Below are positions 52,653 through 63,330 of a DNA stretch of 64,000 nt, in pieces. The stretch covers positions 135,125,182-135,189,181 of the forward strand of contig OY992539.1 of NCBI GenBank assembly GCA_963921195.1. The letters run 5' to 3'. The notes under the pieces are model-generated. The model saw nothing but the letters and a program-made list of their open reading frames with translations, ran no database searches and had not been told where the DNA came from. Every line of letters starts with the position of its first letter. Within the stretch, counting starts at the first letter, position 1. Both the position numbers and the translations under genes were made by a program. This DNA comes from Pegoplata infirma (Eukaryota > Arthropoda > Insecta > Diptera > Anthomyiidae).

Positions 52653-54510
52653 CACTCAAAAAAAAAACTGTAATGTTAGCAAAAAAAGCTTGTAAACCTG
52701 CAAGAAAATTTGCTGATTTTGAACCCACAATTTTTTTGGTAAAGTTAGCAAAAATGTTTTGCCAAAAATTAGTTAACTGAATTTTTTTTTATTTCATCTT
52801 AGTTCATATACATTTGAGGACCCCATTGGGTTTGGACCCGATAGGTCCAGACCCCGATGGGCCTAGACCTAGTTGGGTTCCTGGAAAATCGTCATAGTTT
52901 TTGATTCAAAATTTGTGTCCGTTTCGCTCTACCTTGCTTAGTTTGTGAGATACGTGATTTTAGGGGACCACCGGGGTTTTGAGAATTACAAAACTCGATA
53001 ACTTCAAAACTATTACTCGGAGAGCTTTTGATTATTTTGCGGTCTTGTTCTACTTGTCGACTTTTTGTTGTGTCGGCAATATTTACCGATATATGAGCAT
53101 TTTAAAATTTTCGGGAATGCTAGGCTCCACACATGTGAAGAGGACCGGCGATACTATGGAGAGCCCGAGAACCAAAAATTGCCTCCATTTTGCTCTATCT
53201 GGCTTAGTTTTCGATATAGCGCCATTTAAAGTTTTCTGAAAATAAAAAAAAATTTACCATTTATTTTTGCTAATATTAGCAAATAAGGTTGTAAAAATTT
53301 GGTCAACTCAAATTTAAATTCCCGAGTAAAAATTTTTATATGATGCAATTTATAATGATATATGACACAATATATATTAATACGCAATTTGATCCGAATA
53401 ATGGTGGATGTTTTTGCATTAAAAAAGATCAACTTGTATAAAATATGATTTGATTTCATCCGAGTTTTGACCAGACATTGTCATATATTGGTGGATCTAA
53501 TTAGATCTAATTGCACATAAACATATAAAATCCTGGTGTTTTTTTGGTTTGGTTTGAGATACACCACAGGTCAACGATACATTCACCAAACATATAATTT
53601 TCTAAAACAAAAAAAATGTTTGGGTACGCTTCGAACCAGATAGGTGATATACGTAACCCTGACAAGGAAATGTTTAGGAACATTTTAAGAAGTTTCTTAT
53701 ACTTTGCCTAAAAAACTTAGAAATTTTTTGGTTAATTTGAAACATATATATAGTTTTGTATGGAACAGAATAAGCTATATATAATTTTATGTTAAATTAT
53801 ACAGAAAAACAAATTTTGTATTGACCCTCATATAATTTTATATAATTATATCAACCATACACCTTTTAATCCGAATCATGATTAAATTATATATAACTGC
53901 ATATGATTGCATTTAAAAATTTAGAAAATATCCTACGGGATATATAATCATATATGATATATTATGTTTGTATCAAATTATATATTGTTATATATGTTTA
54001 TTTTTTACTCGGGAGTTTACTTACACAGTGTTCTTTAACAAATTTCCATTCAAATGCATACGTAAATTTTAGATTTAAAGCACTTGTGGCTAATGATTTT
54101 TTTACCATTTTAGAAAATGAAATTCCAAGAAGATTTGATCTTGTCTGAAAGAGAGAATTACACACTTTCGAATGATCTTCAAACCAAGTCATTTGCATGT
54201 CAGGATCTTATTTTATAGGCGTTCAAAAATGGTCAAAATGGGGACCTTTTGACACTTTAACCGCGGTTTTCTCAAAATTGTGACGTGATAGAAAAATTTA
54301 AGTGACCGTTTTGGAATCGGGGCACCAAACCCTATTAACTTTTTTTGGTTTCATCCAAAACGCAGCGACAAACCTCAGATTTGTAGAGCGGTGATATTTA
54401 TATGAAATAATTTTTTTTTTATAGTTCGGAATTTTTTTGTGGGAATAATTAAAAACTATTTTGGAGAAGTTTTTTTTTTAACTCAAATTTAGTTAGGCAT
54501 TTTTTAAGTG
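52653..54510 (+). mobile_element. CACTCA-terminus element, TAATGTTAGCAAAA family
   Basis: The ends CACTCAAAAAAAAAACTG and TTTTTTAAGTG (inverse CACTTAAAAAA) are flanked by TA (52651-52652 and 54511-54512). The interior has GACCCCATTGGGTTTGGACC words (52815-52880) and the nested element at 53320-54013. A mixed-composition block at 52900-53230 (86-codon frame, 52979-53239) shows no family motif, so I do not call it a gene. Confidence 0.55.
53320..54013. mobile_element. TA-rich MITE with TCCCGAGTAAAAA ends
   Basis: TCCCGAGTAAAAA and TTTTTTACTCGGGA are inverse ends around a TA-rich body full of AATTATATATAATTATAT words and ATCCGAAT/ATTCGGAT. No duplication visible (flanks AAAT and GTTT). Superfamily unknown. 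Confidence 0.6.
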
Positions 54511-54512
54511 TA

Positions 54513-55143
54513 CTATTTTTGAGCAGAAGCAATTTAAAATCTTTGATTTTAAAATGTTTGGAAAAACACAAACATTTTAAATGTACGACAAATCTAAATT
54601 TGTCGTTCATTTAAAAACACTTCAATTTTAGTTTTTTCCTGATAAGTTTAATGCAAATTTTAAAGTAAAAATCTAGTAAGTATATTTAAACAAAAATAAA
54701 CAATAACTATAGATTTGCTAACTGATTTTTTTTTTTTGTTGGCTGTTATCTACAATAAAACTAAATATTTTTTATTTTAGACAGATTTATAATTCTTTTT
54801 TTGTAAGATTTTGATAATTATTTTGGGTCCTCCCTTTGAAGAAAAATATTAAAGGATCCGATGTGTTTATTAAGAAACGACACAGAATTCAAATAATTTC
54901 CTAACAGAAACATTTCTCTGACTACAATTTTTTTTTTTATACAAAAATATTATTTTATTGATAACAACAGCTGTTGCATTCAAAAATGTTTATCAAAACA
55001 ACTAATATTCGAAATTTAATAATAGCTTTGTTTTTTCTTAAAATTTTTATTTTTCGCTTTTATAGTTAAGCGATTTTTTAATTATCCAACATTCTGTAAT
55101 ATAGTACAAGTTTTGTCATTCTGTTTTAAGCTCATCAAACTTA
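54513..55143. other. AT-rich sequence with one hairpin, no gene
   Basis: TTTTAAATGTACGACAAAT (54575-54593) pairs with ATTTGTCGTTCATTTAAAA (54598-54616) with one mismatch and a 4-nt loop. The rest shows no coding or element structure. Confidence 0.5.
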
Positions 55144-55531
55144 CACAGAAAAAAAACGAATTGTTATATTGACCCCCATATTTGTGAATAAAATAAATTT
55201 TTTTACTGAATGAACACGTTTGTAAATTTTGATTGTTGAAAAAAGAATTTTTTTGTGTTCAACAAATAAATTCAACAAACACAATTAGTTAATCTGACAA
55301 AAGTAAAAAATCTTAATTTTTTTTCAACAAAGAAATTTAACAAACACTATTTATTGACATGATAAAAGAATTTTGAAATAAAATTACTTGACTGAGTTTG
55401 TTGAAAACAAAATCGAAGTTTTGTTTTATGGACAAACATGCGGCCATTTTTACTAAATGTTTGGTTGATATTATGTTTGTCTGATTTACAATTGATGTTT
55501 GTTGATTTAAATTTGACGATTTTATTTTCTG
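55144..55531. mobile_element. CACAG-terminus MITE, second copy
   Basis: CACAGAAAAAAAACGAATTG and ATATTGACCCCCATATTTGT are the inverse of the right part of 7842-8182. It ends CGATTTTATTTTCTG, matching the left part there. AACTTA occurs at both edges (55138-55143 and 55532-55537), but the right terminus lacks the final TG, so the duplication is tentative. It lies about 340 bp upstream of the host ATG, within possible promoter reach. Confidence 0.55.
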
Positions 55532-55639
55532 AACTTATACAAAATTCTATTTTTTATTCAGACTTTAAGAAAACACGGCTATTGTCTTATCTGAAACCAA
55601 TTGAAGTTAACGCAAAATGTATTAAACGATTTTTTTTTA

Positions 55640-55874
55640 TTAAATACACGGAAGTGTAGGACTTAACTAACCAGTTGTTAAGGAAGCGTGCCTTCGACAA
55701 CATCGTTTAGTCTGTCGTAAGCTTTGAATTAAAATCCTAAATTAAAAAAAAAAATAAAAATAGAGCACCTAAAAGTGAAATAAATTATTTAAAAAAGTGA
55801 ATTGATTTTGATAAAATATTAAATAAAAGCTAATTAAAATAATAATTTCAGCAAAACAAATTAACTCAAATAAA
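55640..55874 (+). promoter_or_regulatory. Probable promoter/5' UTR of the host gene, possible UTR intron
   Basis: This segment precedes the coding exon and has GC-richer sequence at 55670-55720. A donor-like TCTGTC/GTAAGC at 55716-55717 and an acceptor-like AATAATTTCAG ending at 55851 could bound a ~135-bp 5' UTR intron, with the final UTR AAATTAACTCAAATAAA leading to the ATG. No clear TATA box or initiator can be singled out in such AT-rich DNA. Confidence 0.4.
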
Positions 55875-55925
55875 ATGTCCGGATTACCAGAACTCACCGA
55901 TAGCCAAAAGCAAATTCTTGCAACT
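55875..55925 (+). CDS. First coding exon of a host gene, possibly Sec14-like/CRAL-TRIO
   Basis: ATG in the context AATAAAATG starts MSGLPELTDSQKQILAT (17 codons), followed directly by the strong donor GTAAGT in phase 0. Codon use is balanced, unlike the surrounding DNA. The pattern MSG...L(T/S)..Q...L resembles the N termini of SEC14L2-type phosphatidylinositol/tocopherol-binding proteins, where a short first exon precedes an FRENV-like segment. That is a family resemblance from memory over 17 residues and may be wrong. I found no downstream exon before the window end, so intron 1 exceeds 8 kb. Expected product, if correct: a cytosolic lipid-transfer protein. Confidence 0.6.
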
Positions 55926-56087
55926 GTAAGTTTTTAAAAATATTTTATTGAGCAGAGATTTAACGGAAGACATAAATACATGAGAAAAGATTTCAAATTC
56001 AATATTATTGTGGAAATATTTTACTCGATATCACTTTACTTCCTTTTATCATATAAATTTCAATGGCTGTAGAGTAGTGCCCCCCAT

Positions 56088-56455
56088 TTTCCGGTGCTCG
56101 GTATTCCCGGGAATAACGGTAATCCCGGTGCTGATTCGGATACCGGTTCTCAAAAAATAAATAAAAAACTATACCATAAAATATTTAAGTTACACTATTT
56201 TATTAGTATTTCAATATTTAGTTGTGTTTGTAAAATTATTTAAAAACCACGTAACATTTTTTTTTTTATTTCATAAAAAAATGAAAATTGTGTTTTTCAC
56301 ACGTTTTGTATTTTTATTTTGATAAAAGCAAAAAAAAATTTTAATTGTACAAAATTTTACAAAATATACATAGCGGTAGTCCCGGAAATACCGGTAATAC
56401 CGTCAGAACCGGAAATACCGGTATTCCCGGGAATACCGGTAATAATTCAAGAACC
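56088..56455. mobile_element. CCGGTATTCCCGGG subterminal-repeat element
   Basis: GGTATTCCCGGGAATAACGG near the left edge and its imperfect inverse GGTATTCCCGGGAATACCGG near the right, with ACCGGAAATACCGGTA words. The architecture matches the hAT elements with short subterminal repeats at 24996-27569 and 57853-58880. Ends and duplication not resolved. It lies within the host intron. Confidence 0.45.
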
Positions 56456-56459
56456 TGGA

Positions 56460-56886
56460 AACTTTGGCCTGATCTCGCAGCATATTGGTATATGTTTTGT
56501 TTGCATCTGAGGTGTAGGGTATGTTCAGCAACACGAAAACATTAATGGTGTTTTCTTTTCTGAAAAAAAATGTTTGCCTTTTTAGGGCATACATTTTTAA
56601 AATGTTTAACTCACACCTATAAAAATTTGCATTTTATTTGGCTGGAATAGAACACAACATACAGAAATACTCTGCCCTGTATTTTTTTAACAGCTGTTTT
56701 GAGGATTTTTTTGAATATATTTTGTGGAATATATTTAACTGTCTCACATAACGGACATTTTTGCCTCTATTGCAATAAATCGTAAAAAAAAATCCATAAA
56801 ACGAGGGAGACGGGGATGAAATGTTCTACAAAAATGTTGGCCATAAAATTTGACTTTATAGATCAGAACTCACAAAATCCCAAAAC
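56460..56886. other. Intronic sequence, no feature
   Basis: AT-rich with a few GC-richer words; no element ends or exons recognised. Confidence 0.5.
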
Positions 56887-56890
56887 TTAA

Positions 56891-56997
56891 CACAAACACC
56901 CAAAACTAGTCAAAATTAAGATTGCCCATAAAAATCTACAAAAAAATTAACCTTCTTAATGGGCAATCTTGAATTTGTCTGGTTCTTTGTGTTTGTG
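56891..56997. mobile_element. TTAA-flanked 107-bp hairpin MITE
   Basis: TTAA at 56887-56890 and 56998-57001 flanks CACAAACACCCAAAACTAG and its inverse ending CTTTGTGTTTGTG. ATTAAGATTGCCCAT and ATGGGCAATCTTGAAT form the inner stem. Target and size suggest a piggyBac-type MITE, unrelated in sequence to 32681-32831. Confidence 0.7.
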
Positions 56998-57001
56998 TTA
57001 A

Positions 57002-57852
57002 CTTTGTGTTGCGCACTGTGGGGGGCGCACTGTGGTTCCGATTCCAAAACTAGGTGGACAAAAGTATTTAACCATGATATTTTATGTTTTTGGGGTCGCT
57101 GATTTCAAAAAAATGCTTTAAAAAATTGTAGCTTCAATATTTTTGAAAATACAGTGGGTTTCACTAAAATAGCTTCAACTTAATTTGACTTTTCGCTAAA
57201 ACTGGAAAAATTTAATTACTTTTTGCTACTTTAGGGCACTAAAATTAAAGGAAGTATTTAGAAATTATATAAAAAGCTTTTCTGAGCATTACAGTAAAGC
57301 CCAGCTATGTCGAATTACTTTTAATGTGTAGTTTTTTTAGAATTAAATCCTTTTGGTGCTTCTAGAGTTGCGGGAAAAGAAAAATATGTGATATAACAAT
57401 TATAGAAAATACTGTAGAGGTATTTGTTGCAAAAATATGTGCAGAAGATCCTGAATATTATAAGCATTTTCTTGGGAGTTATAAATAGTGCAGAAATAAT
57501 GACTTTTTTAAAAACGCTAAAAAAAATGCAGCTGGACGCCACTGGATGAGATGAAAGATGAAACATACTCTCTGATAGTTACTTTAAGAGATGTATATAG
57601 TGGCTTGCCCGCAACTTGGAGCGGTTTTTTTTGGCAAGCTTTGAAAGATTGATAATCTAATTTTTTTTTTTTACTTATGACCCTAACTTCAAAAACCGAT
57701 ATTAAGAAATCGCGAAAAAATTTCGAACCCATGAAAATTTTTTTGATAAGTATATACCCATGGCTATATAAAAAACAATTCACGGCAATCTCCTGCAAAT
57801 AATTCACTTGGTATAAGCTACTTAGTTTTGTATTGATTTCCTTAGTTTTTAA
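57002..57852. other. Intronic sequence, no gene seen
   Basis: A direct duplication GCGCACTGTGG sits at 57011-57036. A 115-codon minus frame (57517-57864) lacks motifs and looks fortuitous. Confidence 0.5.
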
Positions 57853-58039
57853 TAGGGCTGTCAAACGGGATCGGTTTTTAAAAATCCCGGGATTCGGGAT
57901 TTGAAAATCGAAATCCCGGGATCCCGGGATTTTTCGGGATCACGGGATTTTTCGGGATTTTGGGATTAAATTTCTTTGATTATAAGAGTAAAAAATAGTT
58001 TACTCCTTATGTTTCAATTTTATTGTGCATATTAAGGGG

Positions 58040-58112
58040 GCTACTTTGGGTTAGTTGGTAGCGTGCTAGCCTGTTAAGCAGGTAGTCGTGGGTTTGATTC
58101 CCACGAAAAACC
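58040..58112 (+). other. tRNA-like sequence (box A and box B), probably SINE-derived
   Basis: Box A TGGGTTAGTTGG and box B GGTTTGATTCC are near consensus. The T arm GTGGG-tttgatt-CCCAC is perfect, and an anticodon arm with loop GTTAAGC would give anticodon TAA. The acceptor arm (GCTACTT with GAAAAAC) pairs at only 4 of 7 positions, so a working tRNA is unlikely. It lies inside a hAT element, arguing for a captured or SINE-type pol III unit. Confidence 0.55.
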
Positions 58113-58570
58113 TTTGGTCTATTTCGCTACAACGATTAAAAAAAATATTTCTAATTATTCTGATTGTTATTTAAAGGCAATTAAAAAATTAAGTATACGC
58201 CACTTATGCAGTATTCAAGTAATTATTATTATTAAATATTTAGCAATGAACTAAAAAAGCCCTGAGGGGTTTGTTATAGAAAATGACAACTTTTATTTGC
58301 TTTTGGTTTCATTCCATTCCGATTTTGGTTATTGCACTGTATAATTTTAAAACTAATTTAAAGAAAATTTAAAATAATAAAAACATGTAAAGGAGAAAAG
58401 TAATATTATAATGCATTAGACTTTAATTTCTTTGTAAAAGAAAAGTTTTTCTTCCAATTTTGATGTGGTACAAATTTGAGGCCAATCGGATTAAATTTGC
58501 CCGTGGCGCCCTTCGATCAAAGTTTAGATTTTTTAGAAAATTTTCGACAAAACTTGCAATCTTTGGTCAA

Positions 58571-58650
58571 AGGGTTCCGTGACTGTGGCTTAATGGTTAG
58601 TGTGTTGGACTATTATTCAGCAAGCCTGGGTAGAATTCTCAGCTCAGCCA
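58571..58650 (+). other. Second tRNA-like sequence
   Basis: Box A TGGCTTAATGG (58576) and a degenerate box B GGTAGAATTCTC (58629), with T arm CTGGG-tagaatt-CTCAG pairing at all five positions including one G-T. The anticodon arm is not well formed. Probably a decayed tRNA or SINE head. Confidence 0.4.
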
Positions 58651-58904
58651 AGTTCGTGGCCAGCTACGTTGAAAATTAAAAAAAAAAGTTTTAGTTTTAA
58701 TTTGTTTATGTAAATGTAACAATAATTGAACAAAGTTGTATTTTTAAAAATAAATTCTCATACATTTTTAGTATTTACAAAATCCCGGGATTTGAGCTTA
58801 AAAATCCCGGGATTCGTTATTCATTTTATGACAAAAATCCCGGGATTTCGGGATTCGGGATTTCGGGATTGACAGCCCTAGTTTTTAATTACAAACATTT
58901 TCGT

Positions 58905-59326
58905 GAACAAACATTGATGTTCTAGTGCTGCGGGGACTTCTTTTTGCATAAAAATGTTGCATTTGTTTAACAAAAACACAAAGTATCATGTAAAAAAATG
59001 TTATTTTTTAAAGGTTGGTTTAGTTCTTCAAGGAGGAACTTTTTCCCCCCTGGTCCGATATTGCTCATTTACGAACTTAACCTGCCTAGGAACATAAGAT
59101 ATATTCGCGCCAAATTTCGGGAGTCTAGCTCTTTTATTTTGGGCTGCATCGTGTTAACTACAGACAGGCAGACGGACGGACGGACGGACATCGCTATAAT
59201 GTCTTAAAATCGATCACTGATCATAAATATATATACTTTATGGGGTCCTAGACCGATATTTTGATGCGTTACACACGGAATGACAAAGTAAGTATACCCC
59301 CATACTGTAGTTGGAGGGTATAAAAA
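58905..59326 (+). mobile_element. mini-me-like element, type B
   Basis: It includes ATGTTGCATTTGTTTAAC, TTCTTCAAGGAGGAAC, (GGAC)4 at about 59173-59190 with ATCGCTATAA, and TTGGAGGGTATAAAAA at the right end. It provides the empty-site comparison for the MITE at 47916-50367. Intronic, non-coding. Confidence 0.7.
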
Positions 59327-59329
59327 ACA

Positions 59330-59405
59330 TACGGCGCCAGCCAGCATCAAACTCGCCACCTTCCGATTTGAAAGTACCCTTCTTAACCACTGCGCTACGG
59401 AAGCT
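59330..59405 (-). other. Third tRNA-like sequence, minus strand
   Basis: On minus, box A TAGCGCAGTGG (59397-59387) fits the consensus, and GGCGAGTTTGATGC (to 59344) is a fair box B. It follows directly after a mini-me copy. Acceptor pairing is poor. Probably a SINE head or tRNA pseudogene. Confidence 0.45.
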
Positions 59406-59654
59406 TATACTTTTATCTGGCGTTTTTGTTATTTAACATGTGGTTACCCACGCAGAAATTGCCAGCGGTACAAAAAAATAAGTACTGCCAAAGCACTTAT
59501 TTTTTGTAAAATGAAGCGCTTTGCCAACGCTTTAAATTACAACCTTAAAAGTTCTTTGGCAGTACGTTTGTAAAATTTTTGTTATATTTTTACTATTTAT
59601 TATACTCTTTTATTATAATTATTTTTGTAACAGTGCAATAGCAATTGTTTCATC

Positions 59655-60134
59655 TAGAGATGGGCGCGTGAGTGGATTTTGACTCACACTCACTCACGCT
59701 CACGCAAAAAATAATCGAATCACTCACTAATCACTCACGCAATTTTTTTTTTTACTCACGCTCACTCACATTCACGTGAGTAATAAAAAAATTACTCACG
59801 CTCACGCGTGACTCACGCTAGATTCAATCACGCTCATGCGTGAGTCACGCAAAATCTACTCACGCAATAAAATTTTCTTACCAAAAAGAAAAAAAAATCC
59901 AAAAAAAAATTTTTTACAAAAAATTAAAAAAAAAAATTGGGCAAATCAAAAAATCTAATCACGCAAACTCACGCAAAAAATAAATGACTCACTCACTAAT
60001 CACTCACTCAGATTTTTTTTCAACTCACACTCACTCACAATCACGTGATTGAAATGAAAATCACTCACACTCACGCGTGATTCACGCGTGATTCACGTGA
60101 ATCACGCAAATCACGTGACCAGCGCCCATCTCTA
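59655..60134. mobile_element. hAT element made of CACTCACG arrays
   Basis: The ends TAGAGATGGGCGC and GCGCCCATCTCTA are perfect inverses, and GTTTCATC is duplicated at 59647-59654 and 60135-60142. Nearly the whole interior is ACTCACACTCACTCACGCTC-type words in both orientations (TGAGTGA). Younger sister of 33064-33590. Non-coding. Confidence 0.85.
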
Positions 60135-60309
60135 GTTTCATCATTGAATTTAGTTAAAATACACTTCACCTAATTAATATTTGATTCAACATTATTTTTA
60201 TCTAAATTTTTAACATTGTACAATCCAATTTCTTTTGAAGACAATGATGGGTAGTTAAAAAAATATTTTCAGAATTAGTTGTTTTCGCAAATATTTAATA
60301 CTCATACGC

Positions 60310-60490
60310 AAAAAAAAAATAATGTGGCCGAATTTTTGCTTAATGGATTTTTTTAAAAAATGAAAAATTTCAGAACGGGTTCTATAAATTTTGCAAAATA
60401 AAAATTTTTATTCGATAGCCCATAAAAAAATATACATTAACGTAAATTTACCGTTTTAATTTGATAAATATTAAATCAAGGGATTTTCTG
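60310..60490 (-). mobile_element. Fragment of the 35712-36362 foldback
   Basis: TTTCAGAACGGGTTCT, TTCGATAGCCCATA and ACCGTTTTAATTTGATAAAT match, inverted, the central part of that element (about 35890-36050). The termini are absent. Confidence 0.5.
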
Positions 60491-61534
60491 GGTTTGTTTT
60501 TTCTCTGAACGACTGCAAGGTACGTTCTTCGCAATCTATTTCTTTAAAAATTATAATAAACTATAAACGGTTTCTCTTTGAACTGTACATCTTTCACACA
60601 AAAAGAAACCAACATGACCTTTGCAACATTTAATTTAATCTCGAGCTGGCATATCGCAGCAAAGAGCCAACACATTAAATATAGAATTTTTTTCATTCAA
60701 TGGTATTCTTCTAAAAATTCTCTAGATTTTTTTAAGTGTTGGGAAACCACTCCTATTTTTGTTTTTTAAGCGCTGCACAGTGGGTTCGATGGTACCCAAA
60801 ATGTCGTTTAATTCAGATAAGCAGTAGTTTTAGAATATTATATTTTTTTATTAATGAACTAATATTAACACGTAAAAATACACATTTTGTAAAAAAAAAT
60901 TTTGGAAAAAAAAAAAAATTTTAACCTGTTAGGCGTTTTTTTGTTTTTCGGAAAAAAGGGTTATAGTTCACAATTTTTGCTGTAACTTTGGAATGAAAAG
61001 CGATAAATTAATTTTAAAAAAATGGAAACTAAAGTGTACATAATGTGCTATCAAAGTAATCAAAGAAAGAACGCATAATATGTATTTATATTATTTTAAA
61101 TTTTATTTAAAATCCAATTTTTGTTTTTCACAAAATCTCATAAATGTACAAATTTATCTAAAAAAAGTGATTTATGGGAATATTGTAGTTTTTTATTAAC
61201 GAATTATCAAAAATACATAAAAACACAGCATTCGAGAAAAAAAAATTTAACAAAATGTTTTTTTTTTTAATCTTTTAGTCGTTTTTTTGTTTTTGGAAAA
61301 AAACACGAAACCCTTGAACATGTAATAAAGATACAAAAAACAAATAGAGGGGACGTATTTTTGGCGTAGGGGGGGGGGGGTTCCCGGGAGACAATGGGCG
61401 ACACCTTTCCCTCGCGATAAACGTTGCCAAAAAAAATGTAATTTTTTGCACCTAATTAATAAACATTTATCATTATTTAAATTATTTTTTCTATACACGC
61501 CCCCAAAAAGGGGCGGATCCCCCTTGGTTCAAAT
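60491..61534. other. Intronic AT-rich sequence, no gene seen
   Basis: Short frames lack motifs. A run of about 12 G near 61370 with GGGAGACAATGGGCGACACC echoes 47840-47870 in the mini-me type B element. GGGGCGGATCCCCC at about 61510 echoes the hAT-like family terminus. These look like scraps of both families. Confidence 0.45.
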
Positions 61535-61925
61535 TCAGGTCGATGAACTTCATATGGCATTAAAATGTTTCATTTATTGAACAAATATACAAATAAAACT
61601 TGTAAAAAAAATATTTTTCTGGGGTAGTTTTAGTTCTTCAAGGGGGAACTTTTTCCCCCCTGGTCCGATTTTGCTCGTTCAAGAACTTAACCAGTCTATG
61701 ACCATTATGCATATTTGTGACAAACTTCAGGATTCTAGCTATTGTTTTATGTACTTTATGGTGTGCTCAACAACAGACGGACGGACGGACACACTGTTAG
61801 TCACAGAATGTCTTTGAATCGATCAGTGATCAATAATATACACTTTTTGGGGTCCTAGACCCATATTTCGATGCGTTACATATGGAATGGCAAAGTGAGT
61901 ATACTGTATAGTTAGAGGGCTTAAA
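61535..61925 (+). mobile_element. mini-me-like element type B, uninterrupted
   Basis: It runs from AGGTCGATGAACTTCATATG through TTCTTCAAGGGGGAAC, (GGAC)n at about 61780-61790 to TATAGTTAGAGGGCTTAAAC, where the usual GGGTATAAAA is mutated. It gives the intact reference for the split copy at 13311-15292. Confidence 0.65.
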
Positions 61926-62884
61926 CACATAAATTATGGTCTTGTTTAATAAATTATACCCAGACTTTTTACACAAAAACGGGAATAAAAAAAGGGCCGG
62001 GCATTGTCTGTACTTTTTTTTTCTTTTAAATAAAAGCTGATATCCTATACTTTTTTGAAATCCACAAAACTAAATCCAACTATTACTAACTTAATATGTG
62101 TGGCCCATTAAATGGGGAAAATATCCCAATTTCGGGTCCTTTTTAAAAAAATTATTAAAAATGTTAAGACCCAATTTTTATAAACAAAAAAAATTTTTCA
62201 ATTTAGTTTAATACCTGTTGTTTAAGGTTCCATTATAAAAAATTTTCTTTTAAAAGATTTAATACTACTAATAATCGCTTGAATTGTAAAAAATTTTAAT
62301 TTTTTTACTTTTATCAAAGACTGCAATAATTTGCTAACTTTGACAGCTCACCGAAAAAAAAGTAAACAACTTAGTTTATTGATTTTGATAACTAGCGATG
62401 CAGAATTTTATCTATTTTTACCCCATACCAAAACTTATAATAAAAACTTCATTTATAAATTTCAATTAATCGCCACTTTGGTACCATTTGAACCCAATGT
62501 GCGCTGCCACAACGATATATATTTGGTTTTAATGTACTTTGCCGGAGCTTGAGAACCTACGGCACTTTATTGCAACGGTGTTATAAATCTCGCACTTACG
62601 CTGACAGTACTTGTACTACCGCGCCAGTTACTTTAGCAATACTGGCCGGTTTATATTTTTCTGCCTGGGTATGTATGTTGTTTGACAATTTTATTTACAC
62701 ATTTGTGTGTAAAATATTTGAATTAACGGATAATATTTATAATTTGCTGTGTTTAATAGGTTTGAAATTATTATATGCATTTAATGTTTATATTAACACA
62801 AAACGCGTTGTATTCAACAAAAATTTACCCAATTTATAATAGTAAGATTACATGCGTTTTTTAGAGTGTGTATAAGGATACCGT
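61926..62884. other. Intronic sequence with a locally GC-richer patch
   Basis: 62470-62660 is more balanced in composition, and overlapping plus frames of 73 and 96 codons occur (62331-62552 and 62549-62839). The second contains TTAPVTLAILAGLYFSAW, a possible hydrophobic segment, but no splice signals or family motif support a gene. Confidence 0.35.
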
Positions 62885-63330
62885 TTTACGTCAGCAGATA
62901 TAGATTCTTATGCCCGTTGTGACAATTCGCGAAAATTTATGAATTACCCTGCCTTTCAACCAATTTGAGGTTTTTGTGAAGCTGTTAAGATATTGAATAC
63001 CGACTTTCAATATATAAGAGTGTTCACGCAGTTGCATTGATCTCAATGAAACAAGTCTCCAGTTCTGAAAGCCAGGTACAACCAACGAGGAAATATTCTA
63101 AATCTTCGTTAGAAAGAGGGTTGAGAGAATGATTGACAATTTCCACATCCTCCTCCACACCTTTAGCCGTTCGGCGTACTTTCCTATTGGACAGTGCCTA
63201 CTTCTCAAAGAAACGACTGTCAAAATCTGTTCGTTAGGTGAGAAGGCAAAACCGTTGTTTTGGACACAGATAGGACTAAGTAAATCTACAGTGTATTTAT
63301 ATAGACAGATTAGTGTCATCAGCGGAAGAA
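62885..63330 (-). other. GC-richer block with minus-strand frames, unidentified
   Basis: On minus, one frame is open from 63319 to 62891 with a single stop near 63095. Another gives NEDLEYFLVGCTWLSELETC before a stop at 63024. Composition is unlike the flanks. No catalytic motif, zinc knuckle or splice site is evident. It could be a decayed retrotransposon gene or exon remnant. Confidence 0.3.

Larger units (their letters stand above)
57853..58880. mobile_element. hAT element with ATCCCGGGATT arrays and tRNA-like inserts
   Basis: The ends TAGGGCTGTCAA and TTGACAGCCCTA are perfect inverses, and GTTTTTAA is duplicated at 57845-57852 and 58881-58888. Subterminal arrays of AAATCCCGGGATT and CGGGATTTCGGGATT occupy about 100 bp at each end. 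The centre contains two tRNA-like sequences on the same strand. No transposase. Intronic. Confidence 0.88.

Noticed and set aside
52979..53239. 86-codon frame in a mixed-composition block
   Set aside because: No recognisable domain or splice context; it lies within a MITE-bounded element.
57517..57864. 115-codon minus frame in the intron
   Set aside because: No motif, AT-driven composition, and it runs into the hAT terminus.
58040..58112. A functional tRNA-Leu(TAA)
   Set aside because: The acceptor stem pairs at only four of seven positions and the sequence lies within a transposon, so it is listed only as tRNA-like.
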